A stretch of DNA of 64,000 nucleotides, taken from Kappaphycus alvarezii (Eukaryota > Rhodophyta > Florideophyceae > Gigartinales > Solieriaceae). Made by a program: the position numbers and the translations under genes. The notes under the pieces are model-generated. The model was not told the origin of the DNA, did not search any database, and worked only from the letters and a program-made list of their open reading frames with translations. Location of the stretch: NCBI GenBank assembly GCA_002205965.3, contig NADL03000602.1, positions 1,178,001 to 1,242,000 of the forward strand. Direction: 5' to 3'. Positions 1-13,940 of this stretch are shown in pieces. Each line of letters begins with the position of its first letter. The first letter of the stretch is position 1.

Positions 1-3000
1 GACAAGGGATCCAGAGCGGAGATTAAGCACAATTTCGGACTTGGACTTCATCACAGCCTCCAACCATGTCTCCGTGGCTCTCACAGAGGAACCATAAGAT
101 TCTTCGGAGAAATGAGAAATTTCGAATTCATTTCGGCGAATTTAGACGTAAGCAAGGCTAACAATGAATACATTCGCGCAATTAATGAAATATTTGGAGG
201 CTACAAGCTTCTCTAGCTTCCTGAAGGGGTTTTTGTCGGTATAAATCATGTATTATAGGGGCGTGGGAATGTTAAACAGGTAGAAAAGCAAGAAAAAATA
301 ACAAAAATGAGGGCAAATCCGTGCGATACTACCATACCATACGAGGATCTCTCCATCGAATGGGTTTCTGTCTCCCCTTTTGTACCTCTCTTCACATCTT
401 GGGAGATTATTTATCAACATATAAACGAAGAGCCTCTCAATTCAACCTACTCTCCTTAATTTACGAGCTCACCTCAGGGTGCGTCTCGCACGAATCCCAT
501 TCAATATAATGGTTGATGCCGCATTGTGTCTAATATTTTTTAGAAATAGGTTTGTATTGAAAACTAATCGTCTCATGTAGACAAAAATTTTTAGCAAATA
601 TTTGCGGCCCATATTCTACTATTGAGTAAGATTAATCTCAAATAGAGCAATTATAACCATTGGTAGTAGGGCTTTTCTCATTGAAATTTTATTTTCGTTA
701 ATTTTTCCTAATTTTATTCGTTCAAAAGTTTATGTATTCATCAAAATTCATACCATAGTTGCAGTGCAAGTTACGGGTCATGGTAATTTAATTTTAATTT
801 AATACGAAGTGAGGTTTTTTGTCAGACTGCGGGCTATTTTGAGGACAATATGTTTTGATTGAAGACGTAGAAGGCAGATAAGTCGGTACTATTAATTTCT
901 TGTGAATTGTGGAAGCAGGTGTAGAATGAGCTGATTACATCGAAAGAAGCCTGAACTAGATTTTTTATTTCAAATAAAAGTCAAACAGGAATAATGTTGA
1001 AACTATCTCACACCGAACAGTGTTTAAGGTATGTAACACATAGAAGTTTTTTTTATTTTATACATTTTTCTTTAATATTAGATAATACCGCTGGTTTCTT
1101 GTTGGGCCGCTTTCCCATTGATTTTCCAAAGTATAGCATCATATGCTGTTGATGAATAAGACTAAAATGGAAAATTGTGTGCAGTCAGAGGAGGATGAAT
1201 ATTTTAAGATGTTCATCTTTTGCTGAGATAATTGAAATTAAAATATATCCGCTTGGTTTGTAATGGAAAATGTATCTTTATTGCTTTCCTTTCCATACCA
1301 GACCTCTATTGGACCTACTTACATTGTACAATTTTAATCTCTTTGGCCAAGTTGGGCATCGGATGTATTCTTGCGGCTACCCTTCCAACCGTCCCTTAGC
1401 TCTTGACTCGTAGCATTACCAGGAGTCGCCTTATAATTAGTCACAAAGCTTAGCAGGTAGTAAAGTGCATTGAATAAGCCCAATCTCCTTATTTTATTAC
1501 AAAAAGCCGACTACAACTATTCCTTGGATTCATTGCATCTATTTTTTGCCTAGAAAACGCTTTAGGAAGGAATCCTATGGGTTTGCGAAGCTACCACGAC
1601 GGAAACAAATATTTTTTTTGTCTAAATGTAGCGTAAATTATGTGCGCTGCTGGAAGTCAATCAAAGAAGTTTTGCAGTAAGTCTTCAATTAAGTTTGAAG
1701 CTATTTGATAAAACAGTCGGTACTAAATAAAGATCTTGCCACAGACCTCACTCGAAGAACGAGTTTTTCTGTGCCTTTTAGTGCGTTGCAGATTTTTTTG
1801 CCTTGATTTTCCTCTTTCATTTCTCTCAATAAGACTTTTAAAAGCACAAAATATTAAAAAATACATACTGGAACCTTTGAAATAATAATAATTCAAAAAT
1901 TTCAAAATTAAAATGGCTCCATGATGCGCCTAGAGATAAATACGCAAAACCTAATTAGTATCTGGTACCTCAAACTTTTTATCCTAATATATAGTCATTT
2001 CATCGCTCCTAATATCTCGAAAAAGAATATTACTCATGATTCTGCGAACAAGGGTATTGATCAATGTGCTGCTTTCATGTTCCACGTTAAGAATTATAGC
2101 ATTATTAGCATTACCACCCACGAAAACTAAGTAGAATATTTCTTTAATGCCAGCAAATTTCTTCATTATGCTGCGTTATGAAGTGAAATATGACCTTTTT
2201 TGATTTCAAATAGTTGCTTTGTATAAGCGAGAAATATTTATTTGTATTTAATTCTGTCAAAGAGACCAGAGAATATGGGTAATCATAAATGAGTCATGAA
2301 ATATCCCCGTGAAAGTATAATTCTTCTATTAGAATAAAATAAAAGTAAACACTGATTTACAACGAAGAAAGTCCAAATCATGCACAGTATTGTATTAACA
2401 CAATAGTAAAATAAATGAAGGTTGATTGTTTAGATCGTAATTATTCTCGTACAATGCATGAGTTTAGATGCGGAGTTTAAATAAATCTATAGTCTTTTTT
2501 AGGTACTTTAGAGACAATTGGTGATTTTTCATCCGCTTAGTAGCCTTCTTCCAACAAATGATGTTCTTAGATTTCAGCAGAGTAATGAAAAGCAACAGGT
2601 TATAGTAACACAAAAAGTCAAGAGAATAAACACAAGTGGCCAAGTTCTAAATAGTTTTTCAAAATTTTGGCTGCAGCATGTGGTAGCTAGCTTTAAAAAA
2701 GTATTCTCCTGTCTCCAATAACTTCAATTTACCACAAGATTTGCGATTTGGTCCTAGCGGCCGAATTGTCGAAACTTCAACCTTTCGGTTCAATTCCCCA
2801 ATTGAAATATATAACTATCAGAACATGATAAAATTCTGTCTCTAAACGTTAGACTTTTTAATTTTTTGTGTGAAGTTTGCATGAAAAATGAATATAGTGA
2901 TAGTGAATCTTTAATCTATACCAATTTGAGAATGTGCTTCCATTTGGTGAAAGAGCGGTCTTGATGGAATTTTTGCTAAAATTTGTAATTCCATAACATA

Positions 3001-6000
3001 TATTTGTTTCTCAGTTCTCATTTTAACTATATCTGATCTTCTTTTGTTGACTCCTAAAGCAAATACTCAAACCCCAGCATATAAATACGTATTTCTCCCC
3101 TCAAAGAGCCCATCAAATATGGGGGAATTGGAATAAGTTTACGTGATAATTTGCGAGATGTCTCTCAGCTAACCTCGAGGTACACATAGAACAGCCTGAT
3201 TAGTACAAATTTTGAAAAATGGCACATGATATCACTTTCATTTGACTTTTTGGTTCAGATTCCTGATGATTTGCGTCACCATTTATAAATAAAACGAAGT
3301 TAGAAGAATCCAAATTCTCTGAAGATTAGCACAGCAATAAGTTACTGTCTTTTGGAATAAAATTACTAGAGGCACTGTCGTGAAGTAAAAGAAAATTTTA
3401 AGCTACTAAAATGATTAATTCTCCGACACTTTTTAACACTTCTACCTTTTTTATTTCAAAACATCCGTCATGCTCAATTTTCTCATACTTGAAAAAATGG
3501 GGGCAAGAAGTCAATGGAGATAAATTTGAAAACCGCTGTCGCACGTTCACTGCTAATTTATACCATTCACAGCCTTCAAATACTAGTTTTCTTAAGATAA
3601 TTTTTCGTAAGAAATTAGTGTTGCTGCTCTAAAAGTAAAAACAACCAATTAAAGCTATTAAGATATGGAGAAAAATAATTCAGCATTTGATTGCTCACTT
3701 GTCGGAAACAAATGCGGAGAATAGCGGATTATTATTTTCAAGCGGTAAATTATAAGATAAATTATCAATTAACTCGATTGGATCTCTTAAACCAGAAAAA
3801 AGAACCAATTAGTGTGTTTTCCTCTCCTCTGGGAGAACATGGCATTTTTACCGCAATCTGACTGTTTATATTCGCATATAGTGATCTTGATCAAAAGTGC
3901 AGTCAGTACATTTATTTTTGGAACATTTAGGAGTGCACTTTAAAAATTTAATCCGCAAAATGTGCTTGGAGAACTTGTACTTCCTTGATGCAAAATGATA
4001 CATGTAAGTGAAGCTATTGTAAATATCTTAATTTACTAAGTACATATCTTCAGCCAAACCTACGAAACAGAGAAAAAAATATAGTTTCTCTAGCTTCCCA
4101 TTACGAACAAAAATTCTTTTTTGGCGACCAACCAGAATAAAGATCACCTGTAAATAGTAACAAGAATCAGACCATAACCTACCCAATAAATCTCTCGGAT
4201 ATTTCATCCAACTGGTGCAACGAGATGACCTTTAAATAGTCACATATACTAATCATCCCAGTTAAAGCACTGGAAAGTACAAAAATTTCGAGCATTTACT
4301 AACTTTATACACTACCGTGAATAGTATATATTCTCATGAAGCATTTTAATTAAAGACCTTCCGGAGGACTTCATAACCCATTGCGTCACTTCAATGTCTA
4401 ATGAAACCACAGGGATATGTAATCATAAACAGCATAGCTAATATGTTTTACATATTTATGAATTAATTTTCGTACTCTATCAGTGTCGCAGAAAATCATA
4501 TAAACATGACTGAACCATCCCGATCACAGCCAACTACCGAATATTGATGCCCTAAATAATCCAATCCTCCATCGCCGAATATTTCACCACGTCGGGTAAT
4601 ATGTTGCTAGTTAATGCCACAACTAACTACCGAAGAATGATACTCTAATTAATCCAGTCCTCCATTGCCAAATCTTTCACAGCTTCGGGGAATATGCTGT
4701 AAGTCGCTTTCTTGTTAACTGATTCGACCAAATTTAACAGACAAGAAGACATCCTTACCTCAGAAATTCGTTCCAAAAAATCGCGGTAAATCACCATAAT
4801 GTATATTTTTCCATTAACTTATCACATTAAAATTCACTGTGTGACAGAATATAACCACAGCCGTAACTAAATTATTCTACTACAAAACAAAAGATCGCGA
4901 CGATGCCTTATTTAATTCCTAGCAACTTTATCCACGGAAATAAGGTAGGGTTTTTGTTCTGTATTAACACCTTTAAACTGATTTGAATGATTTGTAATTC
5001 TTCTAAATTTAATCATGCAGTTTTTAAATTTATGAACAAAACTATTGATAAAATATTTCTTATTTCACAAAATCCTACGTATCGGACAATTTTATATTCT
5101 TTACGAAATAAAAATCTAAATGTGACAAATTCTGTAGAAAGTTTTGTCTGAACTTTACAATAAATTGGTATCAAGAAAAAAGATTTACTTTTTAGGAACG
5201 GTTGACATTTTCAGTAGATTACAAGTAAGGAAGGGACGAAAATGATTTTTCATGTACTATTCGATTGATCACATGGCTTATTGCGAAAAGTCAAACCAAT
5301 TTCGCATTAATGATTTTTTTTTGATGGACATTGGTCTCTACCCATAATTAATAGCTGATTTTGGGATTGTTTATCACCTCTAGAGTAGCAATGAGTCACG
5401 ATAGACGTAGTTCCGCGGTATAGACGTCTATAATATCTCCGGTCGTAACCATGAAATATCCTTCCATGTATTCCACTTTTTTCTATTCATGTTTGATCCA
5501 ATAATATCGGTTCGTAATTATTTGCGGTGGATAGCAGCAATTTCATGCATTAACGATTCATTATTTTGAATGAAGGCTGCATTGAATAATTATGGAATTT
5601 TCAAACAGAAAAGGTGAGAATTTGTCCACAAATTCTGGAACACTAATGTATTTTTCAATGTTAACAGTTTTCCGATGAAAATATTAGTTAAAGCTCTTAC
5701 TCTACGTGCTTTATGTATGATTTTACATTAGCGCAACTATTTTGGAAGTGGTGATTTTCCTAAACGTGAAAAATATGTAAAACTCGATTTGAATGTAATG
5801 TTCACTTTTTCAGGAAATGTTTTTACCTAAAATGAGTATATGCCTTATTTTGAGACTATTGATATGGAAAATAATAACGAGAATAATATTATATAAATGC
5901 ATTGAAATCTTAGGAAGCAGAGGAAGAAGGCCTGAAATTTAATAATCTGCTCTTTGCAGAAATTTATCGATTTTGCTCCTATTTTTGTTCTCAATAATAT

Positions 6001-8639
6001 TCAATCCCAGACTCATTCTTTATCTATAGAATATTTTGAGCTTATATTGTTGGAAAAAAATAAATATGCACCCCATGGGCTCTACTAATATCTTTAAGAA
6101 GTATTTAAATCCGGACCTAATTTAGTAATTTACTTTTCTAATTTGAACCATTGAATCATTACCATTTGATCGTCTAGATTATACACTAGATGTTACAAAT
6201 TCGCAGAATTTATATTCATATTTTATGTTAATGAATAACTTTCGTTTCATACATAGCAATTCAAAATACCATATGTATCAATTGTATAGGAAACGGTAGA
6301 TATCAGAAATTTCAATTTCAATTTATGGAATCAATGTATTTAATCCGGATGCTAGTCTTACTTCTGGCATTCATGACTTCCTAAAAGGCAAAGTATTACC
6401 TATTTATAACGGGAAAGTTATCAAAACTTTGCGCAAAAACGTTAAGCTTCATTTTAACCACCTAGTATTCTAAACATTATAAAATCAAAATAAAATGGGT
6501 TTTCTTCTGCCAAATAACTTCGTGCAGTCTAACATTTTTCACTATTCATTGAAATTGGACAAGCAGTAATTCTATTAATAGTAATTCGACCTATGATAAC
6601 TTATTTCAAAGTTTAAATTAAGATCTTTACCACATTTGACTTCGTTGTGATTTAAAAATCCCCTGTATTTCTTAAATTACATGTATTTGGGATTGAGGTG
6701 AATTTCGAAACAACAATATTCATCCCCGTTATGTCTGTTTTCGAAACTCTCATCTCAATAATCAAAGTAAAAACAAACATTTCCGCAAATTGAGGAACTT
6801 GAAATTTAATTTAATTTACATTTCATGAATAAATCCCGTATTATGGTTCTAGGTAGCTATAGAAATTTCCTTTAGTTACTGAGATACATAAAATTACAAA
6901 TGGCTTTAAGTTCACCCCAAAAAGGTAATCACTTTTTATGAATAAATTTTTGACGAGATCCAATTTACTTGTCTGACATGCCCTCAAATGACCCCTGAAA
7001 TAAATCAAATTATTTCGCAGTTTTATATTGAATATTCAAATATATTGTCATACATTTTGAAATAATTCCATTACTATGGTTTTTTTGTGGTTAACCTCCA
7101 ACGATTCAGTATTTATATGTAAGCCATAAAATATTAACTTGCGTAACAACCTTGATGTACTGATTTATTCACTGTGGCATATATTGAAATTTTTTCTGGT
7201 TCATTTCAAGAACAGATTACGTCAAATAACATGCCGGGTGAACTATTCTCAAACTCAATACCTGACTTCATTGTTCTACCTTTTCTATAACAAAAGTGTT
7301 TACAAATGCAATATTTCATAGCATTGAACATTTTTAGTTTATTAAAATCATAAGTATGTTCATCCCTCTTTAGGAATTAGGGTTTTTTAGGAATGAAGAG
7401 CAATAATATAGACCTGCTAAAATAAAAAACCCTAGAAATTACCTTTATACCGCTCAGAGTAATTTTCCAGTAAGACACAGGAGAAAATTAGAAAGTTTTT
7501 ACGAATAGAAACTATTCAAATTTAATTTCCAACTTTGATGTCTAGTCAAATCACCAATGGATTCAATATAAACTATTCAATACAACAATAGAATTTTAAA
7601 GATAAATTTAATAAAGTATTAATTATTATGTTTCAGTTAAATACGAAGGAAAATTATATCATAAATTTATATTTAACTCCTTATATAATAAAAATACTCC
7701 ATGATAGGAAAAGAGATCTCAATCACTAATTTTAATATTAAAGTTTATTAAAGTTTTTAAAAAAGAATATTCACAGTGTTGAATGAGGATGGAGGGACTG
7801 AAGACAATTTTGACGGGAAAATTTCATAATTCTGAAGAGAAGCAAGAAAAGTACATGCATGTCTGTCATATAATTTTGAATATCTTCTTTTTTGAATTAA
7901 TTTGGTCAATTGTAGGCAAATAGTTCTTCTTTAAGCTGTAACTACAATTTAAAGTCACAAATCAGTTCAAAGTTACGACGAAGTATACTCATACTGCCAC
8001 GGAAATTCAGATCTAGCTAAATATTTCTGTTTCCTCCCATTAAGAAAATAAAATATATCTGAAATAGCTGAAAGAGTTTTCGAAGATGAGAATTTGCATA
8101 CTGCAAATTTTGACTTGCACGAATTCAATGGATGAATAGATCAATGTTAAAATTTTAATTTGATTTTGATTTTGATTGAAATCTTTTTCATCATTTATAA
8201 TAAATACTATAGTTTCATAAGCTATCCTAAATCTGAATACTTGATAAAAATTAAAATTGGTACGAATATTTCATCTGACGTTTTTGGTAAGCATTGAGAA
8301 CTCTGGAATGACTTTGAACAGTTTGGCGACTTTTTCATCCTGTAGAACTATCTTGGGAACCTAAAAATAAGCAACTGGAATTTAGTAAAAGTTAGAGGCA
8401 TTGAACATTGTTTGAAATAAATTTGAAAATACATTTAGTGTTCCAAAGAACATCAAAGCCAGCTTTTGGCATTAATAGTTTAATAAACTAGATGTAAAAC
8501 GTTTCAAAAGTCTATGGTTGGTTCGTATACAGCCATATGATAACAGCACGATAGATGTGATAGTTTTCGAACCTTTTAAAATAATAAACGTCCAAAATTG
8601 TCGAAAATATCTATTAAAAACTAAAAATGCTTACGAACG
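1..8639. other. AT-rich stretch without recognisable genes
   Basis: This long stretch is visibly AT-rich and full of stop codons in all frames. The longest open frames are about 60-73 codons, and none resembles a known protein or keeps a coding-like composition. I see no rRNA, tRNA, CRISPR-like array or clear mobile-element end here. The only internal structure I can support is a two-copy tandem duplication at 4,525-4,707. The base composition differs sharply from the GC-richer right third of the window, so this may be old repeat DNA decayed beyond recognition or gene-poor intergenic DNA. That reading is inference. Confidence 0.6.
4525..4707. repeat. Two-copy tandem duplication, unit about 93 bp
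   Basis: Unit A runs from about 4,525 to 4,617 and unit B from 4,618 to about 4,707. They share, in the same order, CACA-CAACTACCGAA, a GATGC/GATAC block, AATCCA-TCCTCCAT, TTTCAC and a GGGTAATATG/GGGAATATG block near their ends. By eye about three quarters or more of the bases agree, so the duplication is old. No open frame runs through it. Confidence 0.7.
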
Positions 8640-9040
8640 CCTCTAAAGTTTAGTAGTTTAGTAATAAACTTTTTATCCGTATCTGAGGTAAAATAATCTG
8701 TGACATTTGGCTTTTAAAAGTACTATTCGCGAAGCTCACAGAGATACCTTCAGCAGTATACATTTTATTCTTGTTATAAGCAACAGTCAACGGTGAAAGA
8801 AATTGATTTCTGTTGTTGAGATGTTTCTTATATCCAGATTTTATCGTACTAAAGGATCCTAATACAATTATAGACGAATTCACACGAATTTATTTTAAAA
8901 CAGACCCGATGTCTTTTTGCTTTGCAAGCCTCATCTGAATAGCATTCAGGGTGTCCCGCACTCATATTGCCCACATTCCTGCAGACTCTACAAAAATTTT
9001 GGCCCATTCTGGATGCAAGAACTGCTGAGACGGAGGGCAT
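8640..9040 (-). mobile_element. Possible Ty1/copia-like fragment (zinc knuckle and protease area)
   Basis: On the minus strand a stretch near 8,650-8,830 resembles the copia protease region: an SGYKKHL block, then a QFLSP block, and a hydrophobic ILPQIRIKSLLL block in the spacing of the family's VLYVP...NLLS strand. A cysteine-rich stretch (8,930-9,000) upstream could be the remains of a gag zinc knuckle, although its spacing is not standard. The fragment is broken and old. It lies directly beside the pogo-like transposase remnant, which may have inserted into it or next to it. The call is weak and could be chance. Confidence 0.3.
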
Positions 9041-9049
9041 TTAGGCTGT

Positions 9050-9990
9050 CACCAATTATAGTAAGTGTCATTGCCCGCATGTAACTCACATAACCCAAGC
9101 ACAGTAATTACTAGCACATCATAGTTCCCTACCTGTGCGTATTCATTCTCCACTTCGGAATCAGAGGCTACCAAATAGAAATCTTTTTCATTGTAAGCAC
9201 TAAAAACTGCATTGCTGTGCCACTTCCTCATTGAAGTCTTATTAAAAATAAAAAGACTTGGAATCCAATTAATTTGCACAGGCTGGCAGTTATCCCAGCA
9301 GTTTCTCACACAATCTACCGTAATTTCTTCTCAAGCAATCCGCAACCGTTGTATCTTCGTCATATTTTCTATCTTTTACAGGTCCAAGACAGCTATATGT
9401 ACATTCTACAATTCCCTCTCCATTTGCAGAGGCCTATATCCGAGCTTCAATTTTCAGATGTTACTTGCATCAAGTGGCTGCACTCCTAACATTACATTTT
9501 GAGGCAGTAAAAGCCCTCAACAATCCAAACTGCGGTAAAATTTCCAGTAAAGTGTAATGAGAACAATTTTCAAGGAGAAACAGTACGTACCTCTCAGGAA
9601 AATCTGTTGTGAAATTATGAAACCGCTCAAGCCATTTTATGAACCAACCGGTCGTCATGCAGGCTTTCATATTCACATGATAGTCAAACCTGTGCTCTAT
9701 TCTAGTCTTTTTTCAGACGCTCGTGGCTTCCATTTTGTTCAAGCAGCCATGAGCTTGGTCTTCCCTGTCTAATCCATATTGTGGCAGGGAAGAAGTTGGA
9801 ATACGTTACATTTAATTCTCGAGTTCCGGAAGCCTTTTGCGTTGCGATAAACTTCCTCCGGTGGCACTAAAATAGAACAAGCCGGTCCTATCCGCATTAT
9901 AAACGTATTTAGTGCTGTAGATTGGACTTTTCTGCAGAAAAGAAGCCAGTAAAGTGAGCAATTTCTTTTAATCAAAAACTCTGGGTTCCT
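9050..9990 (-). mobile_element. Degraded pogo/Tigger-like DDE transposase
   Basis: Read on the minus strand, this carries the ordered landmarks of the pogo/Tigger branch of the Tc1/mariner superfamily, whose proteins cut and paste DNA transposons. YNADRTGLFY (about 9,868-9,901) matches the first catalytic Asp block. NMKACMTTGWFIKWLERF with VLFLLENC downstream (about 9,580-9,680) matches the second. LLPQNVMLGVQPLDA (about 9,467-9,510) matches the third. ITVDCVRNCWDNC (about 9,294-9,333) matches the C-terminal helix. The second catalytic Asp is Glu here. The frame changes at least twice, including between the second and third catalytic blocks, and there are internal stops, so it is dead. A short acidic tail continues to about 9,050. 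No terminal inverted repeats were identified. Family assignment is fairly secure; the ends are not. Confidence 0.65.
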
Positions 9991-9999
9991 CGCGGCATC

Positions 10000-12900
10000 G
10001 AGATGACCACAGGACCCACCATTTTTTGAAATATGTTAGCCAGTTCTCGGAGAATGTCAACGTGAGCTGCCCCCTTTTCCTCTCGGTTACTGTTTGCTAG
10101 CTCCCTTAGAAGCATTCTTTCCATCTAAAAAGCTGGAAGTCGATGAAAAGGCATCTGTTCTACCGTGTACATCATGCCTTTGCAAGAGTCCTTCAACATA
10201 TCGTTTCTTTGATACCTTAATTCTATCTACGTCTTGCCTCATTTCCCAGCCAAGGAACGGCTTGAATTCTCCAAACAACTTCACATCAAATTCCTCGCTG
10301 AATCGTTTCTTGAAGTGCTCAAGAAGCTGCCTTGAATTGCTTGCAAAAGCCATGTTATCAACGATAATGACTAATACTATGAAATACTCACCAACCGCCA
10401 TGTGAAAAATCCTAGCATCAATTTTTTGACTGCATAAAACCCCATTTCATAATTTTCATAACGATCAGCGATCCCCATATCCTAACTGACTGAAGAAGTC
10501 CGTATATAGACCTAAGAAACCTGCAAACAAAACCAGGGCGTTCAAGCTTCCCCATAGGGTCAGTAGTTTGGTCCATGTATAAAGTACTGCTACTTTCTCC
10601 GTAAATTTATGCACTACTCACGTCCCTCCCTTCGACTATGAGCCTTGTTGCGACTTCCAACGGAAGAATCATGCGAATTGCTTCACGGGGGCAACTGGGG
10701 CTTGAATATACTACGGATCAAAGTCTAGCCCTTCCATCTGCTTATCACCACGAATGACACAACGGGGCCTATGAAGGAAGTTCGTTTTATCGTTGTCCAG
10801 CGGTTTGAGACGAAATATCCTGGTGAATAGGATCACATGCATCGAAAATTCGTAAGTTATTAACTCCGATTTTCACTTTTGCGGAGGGCGAGGTATTCTC
10901 GATCTATAGCCTGACACCAAAGAGGGTTTTGTATTGCTTCAGTAAATGATCGCGGCAATTGGGAATCATGTTGATGCTTGCGGGAGGCATTTGCACGGGT
11001 AATAGTTTGAAGAGCTCGTTTCAAAGGGAGAGGATACAGAGAGAATGCCTGAGCAAGGAGTTCTTCCAAATAGTCATCATCCTGGGCTCCTACATTTTCA
11101 ATAGAATTCTGCCTTGCTATACCATCAATGAGAGTAGAAACTATTGGAAGCTGATCTGTGCGACAAATTCGGAAGTCTTGAGATATATTGGTAATGATGC
11201 TTTTCTTTTCGAGAAAGTAGATCTGATAGAGCGTTATGTCACTTTCCAGTTCGAAGAAGTGTCTGCGCGCAGCTCTAGGAGAAAATTTCTTGTCTTTCCT
11301 CTTGGCGTGCTGATAAAGAAGGCGAATTCTTATTTCCTGAAAATACGTAGGTCCTCGGAATTAACACGATTTTGGGCATCCCACAGAAGCATTGGGATAT
11401 TTCCTTGAATTCTGTCAGAGGGGAGGCGGTTTCTCAATCAATTGATGTGATTCATGGCTTCTGCCCAAAGGAGGCTGCCAAGCTTTGCTTCGAAAAGAAT
11501 TACACGAGCACGAGCACCTAACTACCTCATGAAACTTTCTGCAATTACATTTCTTTGCGGCTCGTGTGGCAGATTTGTCTCTAATAGGATCCCATTGATG
11601 CAGGCAAAATGCTTGAAATTTCCGGCTAAATTTTCTCCAGCTCCATCGAGGCGAAGGTTGATAAGCCTGTGGCCAGTGATGTTCCCTGACTTTTCTTTGT
11701 AGTACCTAAGGGCAGGAAGCAGTTCGGACTTTCTTTTGATGAAATAAACATCTGTCTTTGCCTTGCGATCATCAATGAACCCCAGATAAAAGCTACTGTT
11801 GCGAAGAGATGGTTATGCCACTTTTCCGCTGATATCGAAGTAAACTAGTTCGATTGAGTATGAATTTATCCATGAACTTGGTAGTATTGGCTGGCGCTGG
11901 GTTTTCGCAAGAGAACATGGAACATAGACAATTTGTTCTAAAACTTCCTTGGAAAGCTTGTTACATCCTGGAATTTCCTCGCCAACTTCATGTATTGACC
12001 AGGATGAGGATGTACTGTGAGACTATGCCATTCCAATGCAAGCTGTCCACCACTTTTAGTTCGAAGAGAATTACTGCACTGAAACGATGGTAGCTCTTCT
12101 AAAAGTAGTAGATGGCAACTCTATGCAGCTTGACCCACGAGCGTTAGCTGACCATATTGTCCTCCGAAGTTTACCGGCATCGGCAGGCGATACAATCCAT
12201 CTCTGTCAATCTAAATTGCTTTCAGTACATCCTGTTTGCCACGAGGTGAAATGATGCAGGTGCTTACTCCTTCTATCGCCGGTAATTCCATGGTAAACAA
12301 TTTGTTGAGTTGTTGAGTGAGCAAACCTACAGATAAGATGCTCGTTTGAAAATGCGGGTCACGGCAAGCCTCCATGAAGAATCCATCAGCCAAAGGAATT
12401 AACACGAGACCTTTTCAAAAGGGAGCCGAAACTTCAGAAGCAGCTTGAATATCTTGCGGCTCGATCTGTTCATAATTCTTAAATGATTTCTTGTTGTGAA
12501 AAAAATAGTGTGATCTCCTGAGTCAATCAAAGACGCACACGTCTCCGCTGGTCAGTACTTCGCAATTCCCGTCTTGAACTTGACGTGAGCCATAAATACA
12601 TAGGGATTATGATGTACGTAATGATGCGTCGGTTGATCGGGCATGCGAACTGTCATTGCTGAAGGACCGGAAACTCCAGACCGGCCTTAATTGATTTTGG
12701 CATGTAAAGAAATATTAGCGCTCTAATCTTTGCTGTGAAACTGCTGGTTGTTTTCCATGCGGTTTATATTCATTCCCGTAGAAATAAGTGCCTCCTCCAC
12801 GCCCACGGCCACCTCAAAAATAGCCTCTGCCAAATCCAGGGCCTTTGCCGCGACCTTTGCTACGAAATTTACAATTCATTTTGTCTGCACGATAGTAACA

Positions 12901-13110
12901 ATCTTTCGGGCGATGAACTGGTCGACCAAAAACCTAACAAGTTTTTGCACCCCTTACCCTATAACTCTTGTTCACTTTGCCACCCTGGTTACCGTTTCCT
13001 CGATTCTTTTTGTTTCCTCCTGCAGCAGAAGCTTTTGCCATATTGACCCCGCTATTCCCGTGTATGCCTTTAGCTTTACGTCGTTAAATCTCGGTTACAA
13101 TCCTAACAGT
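10000..13110 (-). mobile_element. Ty1/copia-like LTR retrotransposon fossil
   Basis: On the minus strand the copia gene order can be followed. A glycine/arginine-rich gag end with a CCHC-like remnant lies at about 12,750-12,960 and a protease area at about 12,300-12,600. The integrase core is at about 11,450-12,000, with blocks such as FIDDRKAKTDVYFIKRKSE and the Asp-containing block after it. The lead-in to the polymerase is at 10,860-11,070 (RSFTEAIQNPLWCQAIDREY), and the reverse transcriptase is at 10,087-10,401, with an IIVDNMAFAS block at the catalytic site and FLGWEMRQD after it. The element is broken many times over and appears old. I could not find a convincing pair of LTRs. It was probably once an autonomous gag-pol element that moved by reverse transcription. 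Confidence 0.8.
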
Positions 13111-13269
13111 ATGTGAGAGTGCACAGGTACGAATGTTAGGGTTCAATTAGTACGTGGCACTCGCACTTGTATTTTCAGCAAAGTGCATTGACACGTACAA
13201 TATTATTCTGTCAGCAAAGTACCTAATTTGGATTTAGTTTGCATTTAGTGCTCATCTCCGGTCTATACA

Positions 13270-13940
13270 AAGTGCGCTTAACCTGGTCTCCAGGTCCAGA
13301 CAGTAATCAGTGATCGTGTAAAAAGCAACCTGATCCGTGCTTTACAAGTCCAGAGTGAAATTGCAACAGTACTGTACGGTAACTCAACTTCGGTACTAAT
13401 CCAAGCCCAGGAATCTTCCAGGTATTTTCCGAGGTCCCCAGGTGTGTTTTTTTGGCCCAGAATCGATTTCCAGGAATCTTGGGATCCTGGAATTTCAATC
13501 TGGGGTAAAATACTGGGGTGCTCCGAAACTTAAAGAAATATCATTCTACATCACTAAAATTCCTTCCATGAATCCTGGAACAACCCCAGGATCCCTGGGA
13601 TAAGCCCCTCGATTCCTGGTACCTCCCCTGGATTCCTGGGATCCGCTTTAATATATATTAAAGAGAAGTAAAGGATTTATACGTGGGCGATCCCCCACTG
13701 TGGGATCAGCTGGCAGCCTGGGCCCATCTGCCTAAAGATATTCTAATATTTTTTAATTTTTGACTTGAATTTTTGAACTGTATTCCTTCGGATTCCGAGT
13801 ACCGAATAAGAAATTTCTCCTTTTCCCAGGTTACTCCACGTATCTTCAGGAATTATATAGTATGCCCAGGTTGCCCCAGATATCTCCAAAAATATTGTTC
13901 TTGTGCCAGGTTTCCCCAGGTTACCCCAGGAATGCATGGT
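13270..13940. repeat. Degenerate CCAGG/CCTGG-rich array
   Basis: Words of the form CCCAGGTT, CCCAGGAAT and their complements (ATTCCTGGG, CCTGGAA) recur at close, irregular spacing in three clusters: 13,380-13,500, 13,555-13,640 and 13,825-13,935. The last cluster shows the clearest unit, CCAGGTTTCCCCAGGTTACC, in which CCCAGG recurs about every 10-12 bases. Both orientations occur, so this is not a clean head-to-tail array. There is no open frame of note. It may be a decayed minisatellite or part of a repeat family. Confidence 0.55.

Noticed and set aside
2731-2800. GGTTCAATTCC resembling a tRNA T-loop
   Set aside because: No matching acceptor stem, anticodon arm or A box at the right distance.
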